64,000 nt of DNA, taken from Zanthoxylum bungeanum (lineage: Eukaryota; Streptophyta; Magnoliopsida; Sapindales; Rutaceae). Position numbers and translations under genes: made by a program. Location of the stretch: NCBI GenBank assembly GCA_019454045.1, contig SKCR01023789.1, forward strand, positions 124,001 through 188,000. Direction: 5' to 3'. Below, in pieces: positions 13,627-24,295 of the stretch (the first letter of the stretch is position 1; each line of letters starts with the position of its first letter). The notes under the pieces are model-generated. The model was not told the DNA's origin and did not search any database. It saw nothing but the letters and a program-made list of their open reading frames with translations.

Positions 13627-14246
13627 CTATTGCTTCATCCATTACATTAATCATGCTTGATATTTGATATTTAATCCAATTTTAATGTCCGCACATGCTT
13701 TTAATCTATATATGTTTCTTGACTTTTTAGTTTTACGCTAACGAAAATGTAACATAAATTTAATTGTTAAATTAAGTTATGTTTTCTAAAAGTAGAATTG
13801 AATTGTTTAAAAAAGATTTAGATTAAAATTATACATTTGATGTAGAGTATTGATTCCTAAGGAAAATCCCAGCTTAAAAATAAGGTTGTAAAGTGACGTG
13901 TATTGGATACATGTTCCTTGGTCCGTCTTGTCAGCATAGTTTATGGATAACTTTCTCTACAACTGCATCTGAGATCATGCCAAAGCTGTGAGGGTGTAGG
14001 TTATGGGATTTTATCCACGCTGGTTGTATGTTGATACTAGACAAATTCAAGTGAAAGTAGAAATCTTGAACGTCCCAAAGCTGTCAAGACAACATCGGTA
14101 GCTTGAGTTTGTCATTGACAAGTGAAGCCTTGATACTCTTCCTTGTGAATGTGTCAAAGCTGTCATAACGAGAAACGGTCAGGACCAAAACTAGGAGTCA
14201 CTGTTGAGTGATTGACAATGAGTTGTCTACTTAATGAATATACGTA
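13627..14246 (+). other. LARD internal region, left part (noncoding)
   Basis: AT-rich leader after the primer site. No ORF is credible. The segment GTCAAAGCTGTCATAACGAG near 14153 and similar CAAAGCTGT stretches at 13979 and 14075 form a loose repeat. It continues at 29294 beyond the nested copia element. Confidence 0.6.
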
Positions 14247-14251
14247 GGTGA

Positions 14252-14995
14252 TGTTGGGAAGCAGCCGTGAGTGCGCAGCGGAAAAATTGAAATTATTATA
14301 CTGCTTTCTCTTTACCCAAGGCCCATTTATTTTGATTATTCTACAAGCCTAGGCATGTTACTATATATTCTAAGCAAAAAACTCATAAAACATGCAAAGA
14401 ACATAAACCTAAACATGCTAACTATCATAAGAACTCTAATTAAAATAAATAAAGAAAATGACTTACTTGAACCGTAGACTCCTACAGTCCTCCCTCCAAT
14501 CTACAAGCTTTTCTCGAACTCAGCAAGCTCTTCCATATTACAAAGAGCCACCCAATTGTGTGGCCTCCAAAGATGCACACACCAAAGCCAAAACTCAATG
14601 GCAAGACTATGCCTTGAGTGCAAGTGTATTTTGCCCTTAGTACTAGCCTAGGCAAATACCTCAAAACTTTTAACTCGAGGTTCCTCTAGTCAATTAGACT
14701 TAAGGATCCTCAAAATCAGTGGCTTAAGGATCCTCAAAATTAGTGGCTTACTCTTAAACTTTAGAGTTGATCACTTATATAAACCTAAGATATGAAAGGT
14801 TTGGTGCAAAAATTTGTGAAGAATTCTTTGGGTTTATATAGTGCTCCAAAGACAACAAAATTAATTAAAAATCCGATGTGTGATAAAAGCCAATTTAATC
14901 TTAGCCATTGGTTCTTAATTTAGTGGTTTAATGAGGTTATAAAAACCCTAATAAGAGTTTGGACCGAATTGGAATTCAAAACAAATAACAAAATT
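14252..14995 (-). repeat. Truncated 3' LTR of the nested copia element
   Basis: Aligns with 27370-28090 of the intact LTR, starting in plus sense TGTTGGGAAGC. Similarity stops at the AACAAAATT stretch near 14990, where pol-derived sequence begins. It includes a local duplication of AAGGATCCTCAAAAT.AGTGGCTTA near 14700-14750 that the other LTR lacks. Confidence 0.85.
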
Positions 14996-14999
14996 AATA

Positions 15000-16490
15000 A
15001 AAATTGAATTGACCTAAGTGATTTGGTCATTTTACCTTTGAATGGTGATTTGGTCATTTTACCAAGTAAACAAGACTCACAAGTTCCATAAGGTTCATAT
15101 TTGAAGGGTCTGAAATACCCATCCTTATGTAGCTTAGTTAATCTTGTTTCATTGAAATGACATAAACGACTGTGTCATAGAAGTGATTCATTGAAATTAT
15201 TCGAGTTAACATTGTATATATTAGAGGTTTAACATTCTTTATTAGTTTGTAAGACATAGATACCATTATTCAAAATACCATCTCCATATTTTATTCATTG
15301 AATAAATAGAACATTCATTAAAACTTATTAGGCATGAAAGCCTTTATTCCATAATGAAGAAATTGAAATGATGTTCTTTACTAGAGAAGGTACATAAACA
15401 CACAATCTTCTAAGTCTAAAACTAAACCATTCGACAAAACTAATGATAAGTCCCCATGCACAATGCAGCCAGTTTTGCTCTATTACCCTTGCGTAAGTCA
15501 ACCTCCCTATGACGGAGTCTTCTACTGTTTCTCAGGCCCTATATACATTGTTACACAAGTGAGCCCCACAATCGGTGTCAAGCACCCAAGTAGAAGGTTC
15601 AAAGTTTTGAGAATATAGTTCAATCATATACAACATACCTGAAGCATTGGGCTTCTTGGCCTCTTGGGCTTCCCTAGCTTCCTTGGCTATCAAGGATCTG
15701 CAGTCTTTCTTCCAATGACCATTCTTTCCACAAAAGAAACATTTCCCCTTTCCCTTTTTTCTTCTCCACCTTACCATTGGGCTTTAGGTGATCTGGAGCC
15801 TTGGCCTTGCCCCTATTTTTCATTGGGCCTTGTGGCTTCAGGTCCATACCCGTAAGCATGACGGAGGTTTTAAGCTCCGATTTCAAGTCATTCTCTGCTT
15901 GCTTTATTATATTATGCAATTCTGCTAAAGTAGCTTTTTTATCAGACAGATGAAACTGCATAATAAAGTTAGAGAATTCTTTTGGTAAGGACTGAAGAAT
16001 TAGATCCTGACATATCTCATGATCCATGATGAACCCGAGGTTGGCCAATTTTTCAATGTGGCCAATCTTCTTAAGCACATATCCACTAACAGATTATTTC
16101 TTATACCTTGTTTGGAATAAGGCACATGACACTTGGAATCTCACGAAATAATGGAAGTTGCATACAATGCTTCAAGTGAAAGATGATGGTTTGAGCATCC
16201 ATATCTTCGTGATCTTTCTGAAGTTCATCCAACATAAATCCAAGCATTATGCAAATGCTTGCTCATCATCATCTACGTGTTTCTTCCAAGCATCGAATGG
16301 ATTTTGGTCAGCATCTTCTGCTGGTTCAGGGGGAAATGGTCATTCAAGAACATAGACAATCTTTTCTTGTCGTAAGACAATTTTAAGGTTTCTAAACCAG
16401 TCATTATAGTTGTCCCCTTTGAGCTTATGATTATCAAGGATGGAACGAAGTGATACTCTGTTTGTCATTTGAATGTTTGTGAAATATTTT
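15000..16490 (-). pseudogene. Copia gag, protease and pre-integrase remnant
   Basis: On the minus strand the gag start reads NRVSLRSILDNHKLKGDNYN, DWFRNLKIVLRQEK, followed by LKKIGHIEKLANLGF, DLILQSLPKEFSNFIMQFH and the zinc knuckle CFFCGKNGHWKKDC (C-x2-C-x4-H-x4-C, near 15700-15740). The protease motif WVLDTDCGAHLCNN (about 15550-15590) keeps its Asp but reads DTDCG where DTGCG or DTGAS is usual. Then comes the pre-integrase zinc domain, with LLWHSRLCHFNETRLTKLHK-like and YGTCESCLLGKMTKSPF stretches (about 15020-15180). Frameshifts lie near 15750 and 16080, with several stops, including one at about 16350. The order is that of copia. The remainder of pol is deleted, so only a gag-like product could have been made even before decay. 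Confidence 0.88.
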
Positions 16491-16784
16491 AACCCACCTG
16501 TAAGAGAGAATGTTAAAATTAGGAATATGTTTTCATTAATGTTTCATAATAACATGGGCTTTTAATATTATGAAGTTGCTCCCACTCAATTATTTTAAAA
16601 TTTTAAGCAAATCGCATTAACCCCAATATGAAGGATTTCTTGTGGGCAAGGATCCCATTATCATTTCATGACTCCGACTAGGGCCCGTCGTTATAAAATA
16701 TGATAATTAGGTAAGTTCCCAACCAATTTATGATATAAATCACAATTCCTTGATCATTGGGTTGGGCAATCAAACATGCCATAG
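16491..16784 (-). other. Leader of the nested copia element, gag-proximal part
   Basis: This untranslated stretch between the copia gag start and the Tat insertion site continues at 26326. It contains no ORF of note. The CTTAT target duplication of the Tat element is at 16785-16789. Confidence 0.7.
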
Positions 16785-16789
16785 CTTAT

Positions 16790-18808
16790 TGTAGGCATTG
16801 CATTTTTGCATATCAGCCCGATGATGAGTCTCGTATGGAGACAACTACTTCTTTAGTCATGAAAGCCGCGGGAAACGAACGTTGGAAGGGTAAAGTTGGA
16901 AAATAGAATTTTGTTGGATTTTATCTGAGTTGTTTAGCTTCGGCTGCTTGTTGGAGTTCTGTTTCAAAGCTTATCTTAGGCCCAAGACCCCACAAACCAT
17001 TTACCAAACCCAAAATACCCAAGCCCACCAAGTCAAACCAAGTCCACGCCCAAGGAGGGGTGATTCACGCCCAAATAGTCTTTATTTAGGTATATGCATA
17101 TTTATCACATGCTAAAATCTTGTAAAATCCTTACCTAAATAAAAGAAATCAAATCAAATCCCTACCAAATCAAATCCAATCCCCACCCCAAAAAAGGAGA
17201 TCTATTCCTTATTAAGAAGATGTCACCATCAATAGAAATCCTACTCCTAGTCGTATAAGGAAAGTCTCATCTCCTTTGCCTATAAAAAGAGACCTTCACC
17301 CCCATTCACAACCCTAGCACTTATACCTCTCTCACACGCCTAAGACACTCATCCAAGCCCTCTTGTTCACGCCCAAGCATCTCCTTCAAGCCTCCATTGC
17401 CGCACCTTCAAACCAAATCATCTCTCTTTGCCGCATCCAACCTCCACTCCCTACACCCTTCACGGCCAACACCCTAAACAAAGCCCCATTTGCCGCATCT
17501 TTTGCCACCCTTGACAGCCCTAATTCACGCAGAAATAAGCCTCCAATACAGCCCTAAAGTGACGTAAATCATCCCCCAAACACAGCCCCAATTCCACATC
17601 CAAAACAGTCCCAAAAACGCCCCCCACTGCACCTTGAACTGCCACAAATCAGCCCTCTGTTCTGCCAGTTTTTGCAGTGATTTTAGTCCTCAAAACAGTC
17701 CCCGAAACACCTAAAAACTGCACAAAAAAACTGCACAAGACCCCCCCTAAAAAATCACCAAAAACCGCACCTCTTTGGCCTCCCAAATCACCTGAAACAT
17801 TCCACTAATCAACCAAAACAGTGACCTAAAACGCAGCAGCAAAACAGCAGCAAAACGGACTTAAAACATCAGCCCAAGAATCAAAACAACGAGGAAAAAC
17901 ATTGAGTAAACAAATCGGAAAAGTATCGGATCATTCGCCCTTCCAATGGACGTGTAACACCCTTTCTTGAGACGACAAAAGAGGTTAGACCTGAGGGCAC
18001 CTTTTTACTTATCTTCTTTCTTTCATTTTTTTTATTTATTTTAAAATATTATTGCATGAGAGTCGTTTGAGGCATGATGTGATTGTTGGATGAGCCGGAT
18101 ATGTGTTCCCTTTTGTGGTATATCTGATGGAAACCCGGACGTAAATTCCATAGCCGATTCCGAATGGACGGTAGTATGGTCTGCACTCGGGATACAACGC
18201 CACGTACCACTTAAGATACACGTATCTCGTCTCATCCAAATTGTGTATTTGAGTATGTCATAGTTCTAGGTTGTTTATTTATTATTTTTAAGCATGATTT
18301 AATTTAGTTTTGTTATTTAATTTTAAAGCATGATTATGTTATTTAGGCATGTTGTTTCTTTACTCGTTATGCATGATGTTTAGTCTAGTTTATATCCATG
18401 TTTAAATAATTATTTGTTTATGTTGGTTTGATGGCTCAATATGTTCGATGTATGATATTACGTGTTTGTTGTTTAAAGACTTATTTTCAAGCATGCAAAC
18501 TTAGATTAGGATTTATTTAGCGGAAGCATATTAGATCTAAGTGACCTTTGAACATGATTATTGAGTAGATGCGGTTGATTTATTGCACGAATTATATCAT
18601 CACAATGACATAAGTAAGGGACCATTCCGAACCCAACGGTTTGAGGTCTTCCCTTGCGAGGGGTAAGTGTGGCCTTAAATCTTTGTCCCGGTTCACACCG
18701 GGTGGTGACTCCATTATTCTCCAGTTTAGTTCCCCGCGGACTACTCCGTACTCTCAACTAGGCCCTGAGCCTAGAACAGCATGCGTCGCCCAAGTTCTGT
18801 GCCCTACA
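16790..18808 (+). repeat. 5' LTR of the Tat element
   Basis: Starts TGTAGGCATTGC and ends GTGCCCTACA. A TATA box (CTATAAAAAG) sits at 17280-17289, followed by a C- and A-rich stretch that gives spurious proline-rich ORFs. Its partner is 24296-26320. Confidence 0.93.
17281..17288 (+). promoter_or_regulatory. TATA box, Tat 5' LTR
   Basis: TATAAAAA lies within GCCTATAAAAAGAGACC, about 490 bp into the LTR, and is identical in the 3' LTR at about 24799-24806. The position and composition fit the element's polymerase II promoter. Use is inferred. Confidence 0.65.
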
Positions 18809-18811
18809 GTC

Positions 18812-18829
18812 TGGCGACTCCACTGGGGA
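18812..18829 (+). other. Primer-binding site of the Tat element
   Basis: TGGCGACTCCACTGGGGA begins three bases after the LTR end. It has the form used by plant Tat-type gypsy elements (a tRNA 3' end beginning TGG). Which tRNA is used would need comparison with tRNA sequences. Confidence 0.8.
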
Positions 18830-18889
18830 TAGAGAATTGGCCTCGAAATCATCTCTTGTGTTGTGTATAATTTGTGCATTAGTTGACCG

Positions 18890-19166
18890 TGTCTGTAGTG
18901 GGTTGAGGGGGTTAATCAAAGGCTTAGTTGAAGCTAGGTGATGGTTGGGTGTCTTCCTTCATTCACTACCTTTCGAGGAAAAGATGTGAAGGCACCTAGA
19001 AGATCATTACCTTTAGCTTGTTGTGATAGACTAGTTTGGAAGACCCGTTGTTTATTCCTGTCACCAAGCGATAAGAGCCTAAGAGGCTTGGGTATTTAAG
19101 AGAGCCTCGCTCCACCCTCCCTCTGGGGAATCTTCAACGGGAAGTCCATTCGACAGTCAGTCACAC
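18890..19166 (+). repeat. Leader module shared with the nested copia element
   Basis: This part of the Tat leader matches the reverse complement of 26565-26900, the leader of the minus-strand copia element. Shared blocks include GGTGTCTTCCTTCA.TCACTACC, TGTTTATTCCTG, GCGATAAGAGCCTAAGAGG and TCCACCCTCCCTCTGGGGAA, in the same order with indels. In both elements the module lies in sense orientation between primer site and gag position. Confidence 0.85.
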
Positions 19167-19730
19167 ACCATAACTCGTTGGCACGTACCGTAAGGTATAA
19201 AAAAGGTGCGCTCACTTGGTCATTTGAACCCTTGAGTAGGGAGTCCTAGTTGTGGGCAAACCTTCGTCAGCGAGAGCTTTTGTCCGCGCCCCGTGAACCC
19301 ACTCGTGAACCTTAGCCATAAAGAACCAATAGAAGTTATTTGTTATTAGTGTGGTGGACCGTCGTCATTTGGATCCAGTTGGACCTTCTGTCAAAGGGTA
19401 TGAACTTGTTGGGCCATTTAAACTAGGACAAGTTTGTGTCTTTTGACAGTTGGGCCAAAATCTTCTAAAATGCCGGTGAGCCATTTTGTGAATGGGCCTC
19501 TTATCATTTGAAGTCATTTAGCCATATCACCGCAAAGTGTAAACCTGTTGGGCCTTTTCAACTGGGACAAGTTTGCACCGCGCGATGGTGTGATTGAATA
19601 CTTGAAAATGACAATGGGCCAAGTAGTTTAAAGTTTATTCTTTATAATTTTATATATTCCATGCATCGCATACATCTCATGCATCTCATGCATACATGCA
19701 TCATGTTAACCCTTGTGTCTTAAAAGCCAT
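19167..19730 (+). other. Tat leader, remainder
   Basis: Noncoding leader with repeated AAACTTGTTGGGCC / AAACCTGTTGGGCC stretches (near 19402 and 19551), followed by ACAAGTTTG(T/C) motifs, suggesting a local duplication of about 150 bp. It ends at the internal deletion junction near 19730-19760. Confidence 0.6.
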
Positions 19731-19739
19731 CATAGATAC

Positions 19740-22110
19740 CCATTGGGTTAGGAAAAAGAAGTTAGAGCATTCATTGGGAAAATTCAGTATATCAGTCGGT
19801 TCATTGCCAAGTTGACATCAGTATGTGAGCCTATGTTCAAGTTGTTGAGGAAATATCATCTAGAGAAATGGAACGAGCAGTGTCAGAAAGCATTTGACAT
19901 AATAAGGGAATATTTGGTGAAGCCTCCCGTTCTGAAACCTCCGAGATAAGGAAAACCATTGGTACTCTATCTGGCAATTAAACCCGAAGCATTGGGGGCG
20001 ATGATGGTACAAGTCGATGAGATGGGAGTGGAACATGTCGTCTACTACCTCAGCAAGAAACTACTTCCGTACGAGGCCCGTTATCAGGAGGTGGAGAAGA
20101 TTTGTTTAGCAGTAGTATGGGCATCCAGAAAGTTGCGCCACTACTTCCATTCTTACAAGATCCAAGTAGTAGCAAAGGAGAATCCTTTGAAGTACTTGCA
20201 CTCAGTACCCTCGCTGGTTGGGAAGTTGGACAGATGGTTAGTGCTGCTGACTAAATTTGACATCGAATACCTCACCTCCAAGGTAATCAAATGGCGAGCC
20301 GTGGCAGAATTCCTGGCACTGCAACCTATTGAAGGAGATCAGTATAAGTTTGAGTTCCTCGACGAGGAAATCCAAGCTATAGCAGTCCAGGGGTGGAAGA
20401 TGTACTTTGACGGAGCAGTGAATTGCAAATGATTAGGAATCGGGATTGTAATAGTAACCCTGAGGGAGAAACCCTACCTATGGCCAAGAGGTTAACATTC
20501 GGGGTGACTAATAACATGTCTGAGTATGAAGCATGTGCATTCGGATTGACGGCATTGATAGCCTTGAGAGCTAAGAATGTGGAAGTCTACGGGATTCAAT
20601 GTTGGTGATCCGACAGATGCAAGGAGAATGGGAACTAAAGGAAGAACAGTTGAAGCCGTACTTGTTCCATCTCAGAAGTCTGGCACAGACTATCCCTGAC
20701 TGCAAATTTCAACACTTGCTACGGGAAGAAAATCAGATGGCAGATGCATTGGCAACACTGGCTGTAACTTGGGAAAATCCAGAGAAACTGGTGATGAGAC
20801 CGCTTGTGTTGACAACGGCAAGCAAGCCAGTCTATGAGATAGGTAGAATATTAGAGGTGGAGGTTGATGATGGGAACCTTGGTATTATGATGTACACAGG
20901 TATTTGGAGCGTTGGGAAATCCCAGAGGAAGCAAACCAAGAAGACCGAGTGGCCATTCAGAAATTAGATTCTCAGTATGTGAGTCTGAAGGGAGAACTCT
21001 ACAAAAGGCAGGCAAATGGGATTCAGCTAAAATGCTTGAAGAGAGAAGAAGCTCAGAAGGTGATGGAAGAAGTACATGCTGGAGTGTGTGGGCCGCATAT
21101 GAACGGATGGAACTTGTCCCGCAAGATTGTGAGACAAGGCTTTTACTGGTCAACCATGGAAGCCGACTGTGCGAAGCTGGTAAAGCACTGTCACGATTGC
21201 CAAGCACACGGCAATTTGAATCACCTGCCGTACACAGAATTACATGGGCTGTCGGAGCCATGGCCTTTCTCAGCTTGGGGAATATATATGATCGGAGAGA
21301 TTCGACCGAATGCATCGAATGGGCATCGCTTTATAGTAGTGGCCGTAGACTACTTCTCAAAGTGGGTAGAAGCCGAATCTTTCCGCAATGTTACAGCAAA
21401 GCAGATGGTGAGGTTTATAGCTCGGAATCTCATTTGCCGGTATGGTATGCCGCACCATGTGGTCACAGACAATGGAGTCCAATTTCAAGGAGAGACAAAG
21501 ACAATGCTACAGAAATATGGAATCGGCCATCACAAGTCCTCACCATACAGGCCGCAGGCTAATGGGGCAGTCGAGGCAGCCAACAAGACGATAAAGACGA
21601 TCTTGGCAAAGGTGACTGAGAATTACAAGGACTGGGCTGACAAGCTACCATACGCCTTGTGGGGATATAGAACGTCTGTGAGAACGGCAACAGGAGCCAC
21701 GCCGAATTCTTTGGTCTATGGAATGAAAGCGGTACTACCGGTAGAGATGGAGATCCAGTCCATGCGGGTATTAGCAGAAGTAGAATTGCCTGAACGAGAG
21801 TGGACCTCGCAAAGGTTTGAACAGATGGCTCTGATGGATGAGAAGAGGATAAAGTCCTTGCATCACATGCAGATCTATCAGAAGAGGCTAGCTCGAGCGT
21901 TCAACAAGAAGGTGCGGCCTACCAAGATCAAGAAAGGTGATCTCGTGCTTAAGTAGTCGAAGCCATCAACAACATACCCGAGAGGAAAGTTTAGACCGAA
22001 TTGGGAAGGACCATACATTGTTCAGAGAGTAATGGGAAACGGAGCAGTAAGGCTGTCAGACTTGGAAGGGAATGAGTTCACTGAGGCCATCAATGTTGAC
22101 AATTAAAGCT
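19740..22110 (+). pseudogene. Tat pol remnant: RT end, RNase H, archaeal-type RNase H, integrase
   Basis: The segment opens with the RT C-terminus (FIGKIQYISRFIAKL-like, then LRKHHLEKWNEQCQKAFD). RNase H follows, with KPEALGAMMVQ, YYLSKKLLPYEARY and FDIEYLTSKVIKWRAVAEFL (19959-20432). A second RNase H of the archaeal type is seen as WKMYFDGAVN, TNNMSEYEACAFGL, MLVIRQMQGEWELKE and ENQMADALA (20390-20780). Integrase (20904-21956) has the zinc motif ending HCHDC, then DYFSKWVEAESF, VTDNGVQF and YRPQANGAVEAAN. The first catalytic Asp, normally in a G-[IM]-D-[VLI]-[IV]-G context, is Tyr here (WGIYMIGEI, residue 128 of that ORF); the second Asp (189) and Glu (224) remain. Stops lie near 19948, 20430 and 21955 and frame changes near 20590 and 20900. 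gag, protease and the RT catalytic core are gone. Confidence 0.92.
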
Positions 22111-23311
22111 GTATTTTGCCTGAGGGACAGAAGACTGGATAGTCGCCCGAAGAAGACCTAACCCAACGGGATGAAGAAAACTCATGCACGCAAACATACA
22201 TATAACCCATTATTGTATTCTTTTTGTGTTTTGTGTTTTGTGTTTTGTGTTTTGCATTCACAGATTTCGAAGACAGAAAAGTGACAACGGTAAAGACAAG
22301 CCAATCAGAAACATCGAAAGCATCGTATTGAATTTGGGTAGAAATCCTAGGGCTGAGGTCCACTTCGGTGTTAAGATTCAGATGGTGATCTGAGGGTTGA
22401 GGCCCATTTTTGAGTTTGAGTTTCGGGTATGGATCCCTGGGGGCGAAGCCCACATGGTCAGCAGTAGAGAGGAAGAATTCCTTTGAGTGAGTAAAAAAAA
22501 AAATGAGAGAGCAGTATTTGGTAATTCGATATATATATGGTGATGACATTGTATGCTATAGGGAGAAGCCTTAGAAGCAACGAGTGCTGTAAGTGTTCTT
22601 CGCCGATATGCTGAATAGATTGATCTTGATTAGACTCTCAAGGCACTTGAATGCGGGATTCCAACAGCAGAGGCCTGAGTGGTTGATGAGATGACTTGTT
22701 GAAGAGATGGTAGATCGGTGAATGACCGTTTTCCTGGATGTCCACTCTGGATTACGAACGCTACGATATATGATATGGTCAGAAATAAGAGAAATGTCTC
22801 TGCAATGAAAAGAAAAGAAAAGAAAAAGGCCGCCTATAACCGATAAGCGTGAAGCTACCCATGGGCGAGTATTAGGACCACCATGAGGAGAAATGCTACC
22901 TTAAAGGGTATGTGTGTCAGAAAAAAAAAAGAGAAAAGCAAAGAAAAGAAAAGAAAAAGTTCCAAATGAGAAGAAAGAGACAAGAGTAAAATGCAAGAGA
23001 CCATATCATGTTTAGTATGCTGAAGTAATCACAGAATGTGATTAAGACATTCACGTTGGTTAGACCCACCGATCCGATTCTCCGAAGTGAATTCATCAAA
23101 TTGGCTTGAGGAATAAGTTGGAAAGGTCCTTGGCGCACACACACTAGGAGTCTAGTTCGGATCACCTATTCAGACGATCGGAGTTGAGCATATCGAGTAC
23201 TTTGAAGATTCTCTGGCTTTGACACCAAGCATTCGTTGAGGACGAAAATATATCTAGTTATCAAAGATTATCTTGTGAGAGAAATTGCAATATGCTAAGA
23301 GGAATCATCAG
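22111..23311 (+). other. Tat 3' untranslated region, unique part
   Basis: It holds a TTTTGTG microsatellite (about 22219-22253), purine-rich AAAAGAAAAG runs (22805-22830, 22925-22960) and no ORF with family resemblance. Long 3' regions are usual for the Tat lineage. Confidence 0.65.
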
Positions 23312-23500
23312 CATCAGTATCAGTTTCTGCCGGGAATGGCATTCTGGGGGCGAGGCCCATATTACATCAGTATCAGTTTCTGCCGGGTATGGCATTCTGG
23401 GGGCGAGGCCCATATTACATCAATATCAGTTTCTGCCGAGTATGGAATTCTGGGGCGAGGCCCATATTACTTCAGATCAGTTTCTGCCGAGAATGGCACT
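23312..23500 (+). repeat. 53-bp tandem repeat, about 3.5 copies, Tat 3' region
   Basis: Units begin CATCAGTATCAGTTTCTGCC at 23312, 23365 and 23418 (exact 53-bp spacing), with a diverged partial copy at about 23470. Each unit includes CGGG(A/T)ATGG and GGGGGCGAGGCCCATATTA. Confidence 0.9.
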
Positions 23501-24175
23501 CCGAGAATAGAGATATAGTCCGGGAATGGACAGCTCGGGAATGAGCACACCGGAAATGGCACGCCGGGAATGGCACTCCGAGAATGGAGATATAGTCTGG
23601 GAATGGACAGTCCGGGAATGGACAGATCGGGAATGAGCACGCCGGGAATGGCACTCCGAGAATGGAGATATAGTCCGCGAATGGACAGCTCGGGAATGAG
23701 CACGCCGGGAATGGCACGCCGGGAATGACACTCCGAGAATGGAGATATAGTCCAGGAATGGACAGTCCGGGAATGGACAGCTCGGGAATAAGCACGCCGG
23801 GAAAGGCACTCCGAGAATGGAGATATAGTCCGGGAATGGACAGTCCGGGAATGGACAGTCCGGGAATGGACAGCTCGGGAATGAGCACGTCGGGAATGGC
23901 ACGCCGGGAATGAGCATGCCGGGAATGGCACTCCGAGAATGGAGATATAGTCCGGGAATGGACAGTTCGGGAATGGACAGCTCTGGAATGAGCACGTCGG
24001 GAATGGCACTCCGAGAATGGAGATCGGTTCGGGAATGGACCACAACACGGTGACAGTTCGGGAATGGACTTCATCACATCATATCACAGCAACACTCCGG
24101 GAATGGAGATCGGTTCGGGAATGGACCACAACACGGTGACAGTTCGGGAATGGACTTCATCACATAACATCAACT
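23500..24175 (+). repeat. CGGGAATG-based higher-order tandem repeat, Tat 3' region
   Basis: Built from 14-18-bp sub-units around CGGGAATGG or CGAGAATGG, in a recurring order: CTCCGAGAATGGAGATATAG, then one to three TCCGGGAATGGACAG, CTCGGGAATGAGCACG, CCGGGAATGGCACG. The whole pattern repeats about every 95-125 bp. A distinct last form (GGTTCGGGAATGGACCACAA, CACGGTGACAGTTCGGG) repeats twice at 24024-24160. Open frames of about 190-200 codons exist in all three minus-strand frames only because the repeat lacks stops. They are not genes. Confidence 0.9.
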
Positions 24176-24279
24176 CAACACAACACGGCAAGCCAAGTGG
24201 CAGCTGGTGAGCCAAGTAAGTAAAAATTCATTGCACGTACTTTGATAGGATTGTAATTGTCACACACTGCACAAGGCCA

Positions 24280-24295
24280 TCAAAGTGGGGGCGAC
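24280..24295 (+). other. Polypurine tract of the Tat element
   Basis: AAAGTGGGGGCGAC directly precedes the 3' LTR start TGTAGG at 24296. This is the expected plus-strand primer position. Confidence 0.85.

Noticed and set aside
16930..17557. Proline-rich ORFs in the Tat LTR, repeated at 24880-25197
   Set aside because: They lie in LTR leader sequence, differ in length between the two LTRs, and have no recognisable domain.
18036..18757. Minus-strand ORFs inside the Tat LTRs (again at 25549-26269)
   Set aside because: Antisense to the LTR and present only because the LTR is duplicated. No family resemblance.
20851..21562. ORFs of 154 and 216 codons overlapping Tat integrase in other frames
   Set aside because: Shadows of the conserved integrase frame, which carries the domain motifs.
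23467..24077. Three overlapping minus-strand ORFs of about 190-200 codons with repeating SRAVHSRT/PELSIPGL patterns
   Set aside because: All three frames are open because the tandem repeat lacks stops. There is no start context, no family, and the sequence is the Tat 3' array.
23312..24175. CRISPR-like array of repeats and spacers
   Set aside because: Eukaryotic context, spacers are themselves repeat variants, and the array sits in a retrotransposon 3' region.
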